Virus record (IMG/VR): IMGVR_UViG_3300028173_000031
Coordinates: 1 to 35,277 of that record
Length of the DNA: 35,277 nucleotides
From: a virus
Strand: one strand, 5' to 3'
Below, piece after piece: positions 26,174 to 32,257 of the stretch (position 1 is the stretch's first letter; every line of letters begins with the position of its first letter). The translations under genes were made by a program, and so were the position numbers. Below the pieces are notes generated by a model. That model did not search any database. It was not told the DNA's origin and saw nothing but the letters and a program-made list of their open reading frames with translations.

Positions 26174-26194
26174 AAGGGGCTTTACCCCTTTTTT
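26174..26194 (+). terminator. Intrinsic terminator between converging genes
   Basis: AAGGGG and CCCCTT form a 6-bp stem with a CTTTA loop, followed by four more T. It ends the plus-strand unit 24109-26162. The 3' end of the converging spike gene at 26193 lies at its edge. Confidence 0.75.
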
Positions 26195-27593
26195 ACTTAG
26201 TCTTAGTCCCTAACGATACTGCGGCGGGGGCGATAGCTAACGCTGGCGACGGTGTAGTAAACGCAGGGACAACCACACCGGGCATACCCAAAACGGCGTT
26301 CGCCACAATAGCGGCACACAGGGGCTGAGGTATAATTAGTGTGACTCCGTGCGTATGTGCGGCGACTGCGTTGAGTAGTCCGTTATCTTTAACTACCGGA
26401 AAGGAGGGCCCACCTCCTGCACCGCCACCTACTCCAGTAGCGCCTAGAACGATCTGTCCGGCAGCGATAGTGACTAACGCAGAGTTCTCAATCGATAGAT
26501 TACCTAGTTGGTTGTCCAAGGTGATGCTACTCGAACCCAACAGTATTTTGCTGGCAGCAGCGACTACAAAATCCTCAACTATGGCTTCTAGGTCCCCGCC
26601 AGATGTTAGGTCCACGGTGCTTCCGCCTGCCCCAAACTCAATCTTGGCGTTACCGATGATACGGGTGTAGAAATCACCATCGAGCTCTACGTGAATATTG
26701 CCTGTTGATTTTACGAAGTTGTTGCCCTCTCGATCTAGCTGGTAGGCGTAGGTGACCTTCTTCGTGTTATGGGAGTAGATGGTGAAGCTAAGGACGCCGT
26801 CGTCCCCGGTTGTGGGGATGGAGGACTTTTCCTTGCGCAGGTCTTCGTTAGCGAAGATGTGCTCATTGTCCTTTTCCAAGTCTAGGGTGTCCTTAGTGAC
26901 GTTACCCATGCGCAGCTCTAGGGTGTACTTACCATCAGATACGTCTTCTTGAGCAGTGTTCTTGAACGAGTAAGAAATCAATGCAGGCGTACTGTCCGTG
27001 GATCCCGTGATCTTCTCTCCAACCTTCAAGGTCGGGTGCCCCCAGATAATCTCACCTAGAGGAGAGTGCGCCTCGTATCTCTGGAAGTAGTCCTTGATGG
27101 TGTTCTGAATTGGGATGTACACACGCTGAGCCATGCTGGTGGCCCCAATCTCTAGAAGACCGCCAGTTCTCATTATAATGAAATTACGGTCCCTCGTAGC
27201 CAGCATAACATCGCCTGGCTCTAGGGGTGGGCGGTTGCCCATGTAAGATATGCTGGCCTCTGCAGATGGTGCCTCTTCTTGAGAGTCTCCCTCCAAAGCT
27301 ACAATGGAACCAGAGCGAGGGTTAACTACAAACCCAAGGATGAAGCAGGTCTTATCAGCAGAGACAACCACATAGCAGTGGCTGCCGACCTCGGGCATTA
27401 CATTAATGCCACCAGCGTGTTCGGAGCTTGCGTAGGGGGTTGCGAATGGAACGTCCACTAGCGGCTTGTGCGTGTAGATGGTCATCAGGTCCACGCTATA
27501 CTCCCTAGCGTTGACTGAAGTCACCTTAGCGAGCTCGATCTTAGCGGGGCCATCCGCCTGTGATGGTGTACTAGTTAATCCTCTATCAGACAT
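26193..27593 (-). CDS. Probable baseplate spike protein
   Basis: 466 residues, with AGGAGG five bases before the ATG. Residues 15-115 look like an OB-fold of the spike/lysozyme-hub type (AKVTSVNAREYSVDLMTI, then PEVGSHCYVVVSADKTCFILGFV). Residues 320-400 are short regularly spaced beta strands (GNIHVELDGDFYTRIIG, LTSGGDLEAIVEDFVVA, SITLDNQLGNLSIEN) like a triple-stranded beta-helix. An AHTHG motif near residue 416 matches the HxH iron-binding motif of phage spike tips. These features support a membrane-piercing spike. It lies away from the other virion genes and is flanked by plus-strand genes. Confidence 0.6.
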   Translation of the reverse strand: MSDRGLTSTPSQADGPAKIELAKVTSVNAREYSVDLMTIYTHKPLVDVPFATPYASSEHAGGINVMPEVGSHCYVVVSADKTCFILGFVVNPRSGSIVALEGDSQEEAPSAEASISYMGNRPPLEPGDVMLATRDRNFIIMRTGGLLEIGATSMAQRVYIPIQNTIKDYFQRYEAHSPLGEIIWGHPTLKVGEKITGSTDSTPALISYSFKNTAQEDVSDGKYTLELRMGNVTKDTLDLEKDNEHIFANEDLRKEKSSIPTTGDDGVLSFTIYSHNTKKVTYAYQLDREGNNFVKSTGNIHVELDGDFYTRIIGNAKIEFGAGGSTVDLTSGGDLEAIVEDFVVAAASKILLGSSSITLDNQLGNLSIENSALVTIAAGQIVLGATGVGGGAGGGPSFPVVKDNGLLNAVAAHTHGVTLIIPQPLCAAIVANAVLGMPGVVVPAFTTPSPALAIAPAAVSLGTKTK

Positions 27594-27645
27594 AAGTTCC
27601 TCCTAACAACTCGTATTGTATATCGCATGGTGAAGTGTGACCACC

Positions 27646-27673
27646 GCAAAGAGGTGCACCACTTGGGTATAAG
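27646..27673 (+). promoter_or_regulatory. Phage-type promoter P2 (GCAAA, 18 bases, ATAAG)
   Basis: GCAAA (27646-27650) and ATAAG (27669-27673) are separated by 18 bases, with TTGGGT before the second box. The start would be near 27680, giving a short leader with AAGGAG before the 27708 ATG. Same layout as the sites at 24044, 30035, 31682 and 34060. Confidence 0.6.
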
Positions 27674-27707
27674 ACAGTTGAACCTAACGGATAAGGAGAT
27701 GACACCT

Positions 27708-28037
27708 ATGCCAAAAAAGAATCGTATGTTCGCGGATCTAAGCACACCTGAGCTAGTCCGTGTGCGCGAGCACATAACTGGTGCGACCAAATTCGCATCG
27801 TTAATGCTGAAGACCGGTAAAATCAATGAACGCGAGTTGCTCGCCGTACTGATGAACATGGCCATTGCAGTAGCTACTGCCATGGGTAAAACCAAAGAGG
27901 AGTTTCTCGACTATGCGCTAGCGGCCCATTTAGGGTTGGAGGGCAAGTTGGTGGACGCAGATAAAAAGCCATCAGAGAAAACCAAACGTTCGTTCATGGA
28001 GCGAATTGAGAACAGCAGGAGCACCAAAGATGACTGA
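27708..28037 (+). CDS. Small helical protein of unknown function
   Basis: The ATG at 27708 has AAGGAG nine bases upstream. An earlier ATG at 27699 is too close to that site. 109 residues, helical (LVRVREHITGATKFASLML, LLAVLMNMAIAVATAMG), with a charged C-terminus (KKPSEKTKRSFMERIEN). First gene after promoter P2 and overlapping the next gene. No family was recognised. Confidence 0.5.
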   Translation: MPKKNRMFADLSTPELVRVREHITGATKFASLMLKTGKINERELLAVLMNMAIAVATAMGKTKEEFLDYALAAHLGLEGKLVDADKKPSEKTKRSFMERIENSRSTKDD

Positions 28038-28395
28038 CCCCGTAAAGAAGCCTGACGGCGAGGCACCAGCAGAGGTTCACAGCCCGTCGATCATCGCGAT
28101 GCAGGCGGCGTGGCATACGCTGGCCGAGGTTGCCTCCCACGTCTTCGACGCGTACAAGGCGCTCGATGAGAAGGACCTGAAGGTCGCACCCGAGATCCCC
28201 TTCAACCTCGGTGCATCCATTGGCATGCTCAGCCGTACCCGCTCTCTTCTGGAGAAAGGTATCCTCGCTGAGGGCGGAGCGTTGCCGGTGGTTGTCGCCG
28301 ACAAGAAGCTTCAGGACGATGCCAAGCCTAAGGAGGCGGAGCCCGAGGAGTTGGACGCTGACGTTGAGGCAATGGACGCGCCGGCAGGTACCTAG
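28030..28395 (+). CDS. Protein of unknown function with acidic C-terminus
   Basis: 121 residues, with AGGAG nine bases before the ATG. The centre is helical (MQAAWHTLAEVASHVFDAY, ASIGMLSRTRSLLEKG). The last 30 residues are acidic and disordered. It overlaps both neighbours: the previous gene by eight bases and the next start codon (TAGTG). No family was recognised. Codons are GC-richer than in the minus-strand block. Confidence 0.5.
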   Translation: MTDPVKKPDGEAPAEVHSPSIIAMQAAWHTLAEVASHVFDAYKALDEKDLKVAPEIPFNLGASIGMLSRTRSLLEKGILAEGGALPVVVADKKLQDDAKPKEAEPEELDADVEAMDAPAGT

Positions 28396-28688
28396 TGGAT
28401 CCGATCCTTGGGTCCGCAGCAGCACTTATGTTGCTTCTAGCCGTTTCTTTGGGTTACACGATGGTGAGAGTGAAGAAGCTATCATCACAGAAATACGCCC
28501 TCCAAGTGCTTTTGGCAGATGAGAAACGGCGCAGTCGCCGGCTTAGGGCCAGGTTAGCCGAAGCAGGTGAAACTATGTTGAATAGCTTTCCGCTGGATGA
28601 CGGTTCAGGACTACCAGGTCTACCACCGATGCCACCAAAACCTAACGGTCGGTGGGATCGTGTGCTGTCAAAACGTCCACGTTCTTAG
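28395..28688 (+). CDS. Predicted membrane protein, one N-terminal transmembrane segment
   Basis: 97 residues from a GTG overlapping the previous TAG. Residues 5-24 (LGSAAALMLLLAVSLGYTMV) form a clear membrane segment, followed by a basic helix (KLSSQKYALQVLLADEKRRS) and a Pro-rich tail. The layout resembles an inner-membrane spanin subunit or other small phage membrane proteins, but no partner or lysis enzyme is adjacent, so no lysis role is claimed. Its last 47 bases overlap the converging minus-strand gene. Confidence 0.5.
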   Translation: MDPILGSAAALMLLLAVSLGYTMVRVKKLSSQKYALQVLLADEKRRSRRLRARLAEAGETMLNSFPLDDGSGLPGLPPMPPKPNGRWDRVLSKRPRS

Positions 28689-29211
28689 GTTCGAATTCAA
28701 GCCAGAAATATCCTGGGTATTCGGTGGTGGGTTCAAAGTACCACCGGTACCCAGGGTAGGTCTGCTCTAGTTGTTTAGCGAAACCTTCGAGGTTCACCTC
28801 ATCATTCCAAGCGATACTTCTAATCAAGTCCATAAGCTCAGGCCAACGCTCCACGTATTCCTGTGCAGACAACCTACGCTTCCCCCGATATCCCTCGGCT
28901 CCCTCAACATATGGGCAGTCCATAGCAAACGCGCCTGTGAGTCGTCCGTCATGGCGATCCTGGCACCAAGGCACATCGGTTAGGCGGGTCTCATATGTAG
29001 AACACGTCCAAACCCCAGAGTCTTCCCTAGTCAAGTATTTACAGTGGAGTCCTTCGATGACGATAAATTCGTCGTTGAGATCTACCGTTGCATGACATGA
29101 AACTCCACACCTACGACATTTATCCTCAATGATTTCAGGTGTCTCCTCCGGATTAGCCGGGGGGAAGATGCTTAGGTTGTTCAGGATAACGAATTCAGGG
29201 TTGTCGCTCAT
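28642..29211 (-). CDS. YkgJ-type Cys-cluster protein (putative metal-binding domain)
   Basis: 189 residues, with AAAAGGAG before the ATG. The pattern CRRCGVSC (32-39), then C57, C70, C83 and C99, with EFIVIEGLHCKYLTREDSGVWTC and STYETRLTDVPWC, resembles the YkgJ-type zinc- or iron-chelating domain (CxxCGxCC then Cys in a short domain). The standard CC pair is here SC. The C-terminus is acidic and aromatic. It is encoded opposite to its neighbours, the usual sign of an accessory gene. The metal is unknown. Confidence 0.6.
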   Translation of the reverse strand: MSDNPEFVILNNLSIFPPANPEETPEIIEDKCRRCGVSCHATVDLNDEFIVIEGLHCKYLTREDSGVWTCSTYETRLTDVPWCQDRHDGRLTGAFAMDCPYVEGAEGYRGKRRLSAQEYVERWPELMDLIRSIAWNDEVNLEGFAKQLEQTYPGYRWYFEPTTEYPGYFWLEFEPKNVDVLTAHDPTDR

Positions 29212-29275
29212 CTAAGTGGCTCCTTTTCAGTAGGTAATAGATAACCCACAAACCCCTAGCTAACAAGGAACTGAG

Positions 29276-30028
29276 ATGGCTAAAAGCTACACACAGGATG
29301 AGATGACAGCCGCAGTACGGACAACCGTGACTCGGCGCATCCTGACTATCAACAAACGATTCACTGTTCCACCTCCCTGCATGGCGCTGTCTTCGCTGCA
29401 CTGGCCTTGGGAGGAGGATGCTGTTGGCGTCGGTGGAACCACGCTGCTTCGGCTGCCCCTTGGGGCTACGAGCCTCCCCCACGATACATTGATTGTCCCC
29501 AATTATGTTAACCAGTACCTAAACCGGAAGAACACCGGTGCTGGTCGTCGGAACGTAGTGCTGCCCATCAAGGTGAGCAAGCACGAAGCTCCGGAGTGGT
29601 TCGACGTACCCAACGAGGGAAACGTGCACGCGCAAATGCGGGCAGGGATGCTTTCGATCTTAGGGAGCAGCCATACCCCTGAGCCCGTTGCAACGCTCAT
29701 GAACTACCTGACGGAGTCCTTCCATGCACGCGGCCACAAGTTTGGGCGAGTGTTTGTGGTGGGGCCGGAAGACATGTTCCACCTGCGGTCCATGGTCAGC
29801 GGTGAGCTACCGACAAGCGCAGAGGATCGTTGGCACAACATCCTGTTCGTATCCGGCATGGTCATCCTGGCCATCAAGGACATTGAACCGGGTAAGTTCC
29901 TGTCCCTCGTGCCGGGTATGAAAGAGCACTGCATGATCCAGGAGAAGAACCTTAAGACCGTTAAGGTCGGTTACGCTGGGCGCACTGCGCGTAAGGTGAT
30001 GACTCCGGTCCTCGTCAAGCGCAAGTAG
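29276..30028 (+). CDS. Protein of unknown function
   Basis: 250 residues; AAGGAAC lies eight bases before the ATG. A mixed alpha/beta protein with strands RNVVLPIKVSKHEAP, GRVFVVGPEDMFHLR and HNILFVSGMVILAIKDI and a basic end. No catalytic motif was recognised. No GCAAA/ATAAG promoter was found in the 64-base gap before it, so its transcription is unclear. The gene ends six bases before promoter P3. Confidence 0.5.
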   Translation: MAKSYTQDEMTAAVRTTVTRRILTINKRFTVPPPCMALSSLHWPWEEDAVGVGGTTLLRLPLGATSLPHDTLIVPNYVNQYLNRKNTGAGRRNVVLPIKVSKHEAPEWFDVPNEGNVHAQMRAGMLSILGSSHTPEPVATLMNYLTESFHARGHKFGRVFVVGPEDMFHLRSMVSGELPTSAEDRWHNILFVSGMVILAIKDIEPGKFLSLVPGMKEHCMIQEKNLKTVKVGYAGRTARKVMTPVLVKRK

Positions 30029-30034
30029 TCGACA

Positions 30035-30062
30035 GCAAACAGGGTATCAATTTTGGCATAAG
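30035..30062 (+). promoter_or_regulatory. Phage-type promoter P3 (GCAAA, 18 bases, ATAAG)
   Basis: GCAAA (30035-30039) and ATAAG (30058-30062) with an 18-base spacer and TTGGC before the second box. The start would be near 30069, exactly where the first hairpin of the downstream structured RNA begins. Confidence 0.6.
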
Positions 30063-30069
30063 ACTTATG

Positions 30070-30146
30070 ACGCGGGAAGTTCCCGCTACTGGTTGCTAAG
30101 ACAGAAATGTCTGAGGGAAGGGGTGCGTACGCGCGCCCCTTCTTTT
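30070..30146 (+). ncRNA. Predicted structured RNA with three hairpins and its own terminator
   Basis: Hairpin 1 is the palindrome GCGGGAA-G-TTCCCGC (30072-30086). Hairpin 2 is AGACA-GAAA-TGTCT (30099-30112), a 5-bp stem with a GAAA tetraloop. Hairpin 3 is the intrinsic terminator at 30117-30146. Promoter P3 ends eight bases before it, so the transcript would be about 77 bases and begin with hairpin 1. It ends 25 bases before the next ATG, so it may be a small RNA, an attenuator, or both. Confidence 0.6.
30117..30146 (+). terminator. Intrinsic terminator at the end of the structured RNA
   Basis: GAAGGGGTGCG and CGCGCCCCTTC pair over 11 bp, including one U-G, around a UACG tetraloop, followed by TTTT. 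This is the strongest terminator in the window. It sits between promoter P3 and the gene at 30171, so read-through would be needed for that gene. Confidence 0.8.
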
Positions 30147-30170
30147 AGATTACACACAGGAGACACAAGA

Positions 30171-30599
30171 ATGCCCAAGCAAGAGTTGACGATGGAAGAG
30201 TACCAAATGCTGGTGAAGGTGGGTGCCTCTCCTGAGGACTCAAACGTCATCGATGAGGAGACCGGTTTCTACGAGCCGGGTGCCACCATGTGGCTCTCGA
30301 CCATAGGCCTACGTGATCACGGACACAGCGAGCTGGGTACCATCGTACCGGTGGAGTACCTGACGGAGGGCACTAAGCTGCTCAACCGTTGGGGGCTGTA
30401 CAGCATGAATTCGGGAAGGGAGTTGCGCGACGGTGAGAGCATCGGCGGCGAGTCGTCTGCGATGTCCATGTCCTTCTACACGCTCACCCTGCAAGAGGAC
30501 ACCGGTATCCTGCTGCTGGAGCTGATCGGCACCAAGCTGACCAAGGCCTGCGCAGGCTGTGGGTGCGATATGGAAGACGGCCACGAAGAGCGTCACTAG
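30171..30599 (+). CDS. Protein of unknown function with a Cys/His-rich C-terminus
   Basis: The ATG at 30171 has AGGAG nine bases upstream; an earlier in-frame start at 30093 would translate the structured RNA and is rejected (142 residues). Contains strands (MSMSFYTLTLQEDTGILLLEL) and ends in CAGCGCDMEDGHEERH, three Cys and two His that could bind a metal. It lies 24 bases beyond a terminator and may be under attenuation control. No family was recognised. Confidence 0.5.
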   Translation: MPKQELTMEEYQMLVKVGASPEDSNVIDEETGFYEPGATMWLSTIGLRDHGHSELGTIVPVEYLTEGTKLLNRWGLYSMNSGRELRDGESIGGESSAMSMSFYTLTLQEDTGILLLELIGTKLTKACAGCGCDMEDGHEERH

Positions 30600-30934
30600 T
30601 GACGGGTGAGGATCTAGACCGGGGACTACGTAACCTGGTGAGAGAGCTAGAAGAGGAAAGCGACTACTTTTTCCCTACACAACCAGAGCAGGAAGAGGCC
30701 ACTCCTACACAGGAGCCAGTTAACGAGTATGACTCATCACGGGTGTATTTACCTTCACTATCGTCAAGGTACCCTAATGGTCTCTCGTCCGAAGACATGC
30801 ACATGGAGTACCGCCGGGTAGTCGAGGAGCTCCAGGAGGCCAATGCTCCCCAAGACCCATGTGAGGACCCACACGGTCCCACTCCGAAAAAGAAAGGGAG
30901 ATTCGCGGCAATCGTGTTGCCTAAGGAAAAATAG
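30599..30934 (+). CDS. Small charged protein of unknown function, GTG start
   Basis: 111 residues from a GTG that overlaps the previous TAG (TAGTG), as also seen at 28395. Acidic N-terminal half (LVRELEEESDYFF, PEQEEATPT) and a basic end (PTPKKKGRFAAI). No domain is apparent. It is read together with the gene before it and the phosphoesterase gene after it. Confidence 0.45.
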   Translation: MTGEDLDRGLRNLVRELEEESDYFFPTQPEQEEATPTQEPVNEYDSSRVYLPSLSSRYPNGLSSEDMHMEYRRVVEELQEANAPQDPCEDPHGPTPKKKGRFAAIVLPKEK

Positions 30935-30937
30935 CTA

Positions 30938-31549
30938 ATGATCTACTTTACTTCCGATACACATTTTAACCATAGGAACATTTTATCGTTCTGCCCAGGA
31001 CGGAGGATGCTTCTCCCCTACAACCTGATGGACCTGCCATGGCAAGAGCTCGTCGAGTCTCAGTCAGCAATCAAGTCCATGAACGAGGCCCTTATTGAGA
31101 AATGGAATGACGCAGTTCGCCCCGGCGATACCGTTTATCATCTCGGTGATTTTGCTATGGGACCTAGGGATCTAATCCCCGGCGTACTAGAGCGGCTTAA
31201 TGGAACGATCATTATGGTAGCGGGCAACCACGACAACAAGCGTGACGACCACTACTTCCCAAAGGTTATCCGAACGCCTCTAATCATTGAGTGTGAGGGA
31301 AACCTGGTGGAGCTGGTTCATAACCCTAGGCATGCCGTGGGCACAGGAGACCTAACTTTCTGTGGTCACGTGCATGACCTATGGGTGGATATGAAGAGGG
31401 GCCACTTAGTGGAAGAGTACCGCACTCGACGTAGGGTTGAGCCTGAGTGGGTATCTCCTGCTCACATCTATAACGTAGGTGTAGATGCGCGGGAGTTCAC
31501 TCCCCGTACCTTCGCCGAAATAGTAACTCCTAGGGAGACTCCTAAATGA
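30938..31549 (+). CDS. Calcineurin-like metallophosphoesterase
   Basis: 203 residues. All metal-binding motifs of the superfamily are seen in order: SDTHFNH (6-12), GDTVYHLGDFA (63-73, with Asp71), GNHDN (96-100), HNP (His128) and GHVH (143-146). Such enzymes hydrolyse phosphate esters or diesters, often with Mn2+ or Fe; the substrate cannot be read from sequence. The insert around residues 14-45 may shape the active site. It sits in a run of small phage genes of unknown function, suggesting a role in nucleotide or nucleic-acid metabolism or counter-defence. Confidence 0.85.
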   Translation: MIYFTSDTHFNHRNILSFCPGRRMLLPYNLMDLPWQELVESQSAIKSMNEALIEKWNDAVRPGDTVYHLGDFAMGPRDLIPGVLERLNGTIIMVAGNHDNKRDDHYFPKVIRTPLIIECEGNLVELVHNPRHAVGTGDLTFCGHVHDLWVDMKRGHLVEEYRTRRRVEPEWVSPAHIYNVGVDAREFTPRTFAEIVTPRETPK

Positions 31550-31680
31550 AATACTGGGTATTCTGGTGGTTGGACTTTATTAAGACCGCCTTCGAATTAG
31601 AGCGCGATATCCTCTTCCATGAGGTGAGGGAGGCACTCATTAGCTGTAGAAACTGGGGTCTTCGAACCATGCGATTTTAG
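31546..31680 (+). CDS. Small protein of 44 residues
   Basis: The ATG overlaps the stop of the phosphoesterase gene (ATGA), with GGGAG nine bases before it; the stop is TAG at 31678. The product begins with an aromatic, hydrophobic segment (MKYWVFWWLDFIKTAFELE) and ends in a basic tail. It is too short for most gene finders but has coupling and a ribosome site. The aromatic start suggests membrane contact. The function is unknown. Confidence 0.5.
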   Translation: MKYWVFWWLDFIKTAFELERDILFHEVREALISCRNWGLRTMRF

Positions 31681-31681
31681 T

Positions 31682-31710
31682 GCAAAAAAGTGTGTGTTTC
31701 TTGGGATAAG
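31682..31710 (+). promoter_or_regulatory. Phage-type promoter P4 (GCAAA, 19 bases, ATAAG)
   Basis: GCAAA (31682-31686) and ATAAG (31706-31710), spacer 19 (18 if the box is shifted one base along the A-run), with TTGGG before the second box. Transcription would start near 31717, giving a leader of about 43 bases with AGGAG before the ATG at 31760. The leader contains a small GGGA/TCCC hairpin. Confidence 0.55.
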
Positions 31711-31759
31711 AATAGTGATAGAGGGAGTCTATTCCCCACTAACCCCAGGAGATAACGTC

Positions 31760-32200
31760 ATGAAAAATCCCTTCAAGAAGAAACGATCCAAAACTGACAA
31801 GGCTCTTCGTGCACTCGGAGCAGTCGCTACCGGTGCTGCCTACGTCGGCCTAGGTGTGGCTGAGGTGCACGCGGATATCCGTGCCGAAGAGCGTGCCCGT
31901 GTTCTGGCTGCCGAGCGTCTGCGTCGCTGGCCTTCCGAGCCGCTGGTCATCACTCGTACGGTGCACGTCGAGGTTCCGGTGGTCGTGCCGGTGTTCCTCA
32001 CTCCGGTCGAGCAGCTCCGCGCTGACATGGCCACTGAGGGTTACGACTCCGCACGGATGACCGCTCTTCGTCGGTGGACGCGTACGACCCCTGCGCACAC
32101 GCGCCTCTCGGGACGTGACGTGACGATCATCAGCGCGAGCTTCACCTACACCCACAACCGGGAGCGGGCGATCGAGCTCCTCGCTCCGTTCTGCACCTAA
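31760..32200 (+). CDS. Basic protein with possible membrane segment, function unknown
   Basis: The ATG at 31760 has AGGAG eight bases upstream (146 residues). Basic N-terminus (KNPFKKKRSKTDKAL), a moderately hydrophobic Gly/Ala stretch (GAVATGAAYVGLGVA, near residue 20), then Arg-rich helices and a hydrophobic Pro/Val region. Codons are markedly GC-rich. No family is recognised. First gene after promoter P4 and probably alone, since a hairpin follows at 32228. Confidence 0.5.
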   Translation: MKNPFKKKRSKTDKALRALGAVATGAAYVGLGVAEVHADIRAEERARVLAAERLRRWPSEPLVITRTVHVEVPVVVPVFLTPVEQLRADMATEGYDSARMTALRRWTRTTPAHTRLSGRDVTIISASFTYTHNRERAIELLAPFCT

Positions 32201-32227
32201 GATCTCCGGGGGGAGTTCTACTTGGGT

Positions 32228-32257
32228 AGGGGCCTAGGTCTTCGGACCTGGGCCCTT
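32228..32257 (+). terminator. UUCG-capped hairpin between converging genes
   Basis: On the plus strand a stem of about 13 bp (GGGGCCTAGGTC with GACCTGGGCCCT plus flanking A-T) encloses a TTCG loop closed by C-G, an unusually stable RNA hairpin. It lies 28 bases past the plus-strand gene's stop and overlaps the last codons of the minus-strand gene. No T-run follows, so it may end or process RNA rather than act as a classical terminator. Confidence 0.5.

Noticed and set aside
28395-28688. Spanin or holin call for the membrane protein
   Set aside because: One membrane segment and a helix are not specific, and no endolysin or partner gene is nearby.
31850-32155. Minus-strand open frame opposite the 31760 gene
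   Set aside because: GC-rich codons leave several frames open by chance; no start signal or product features.
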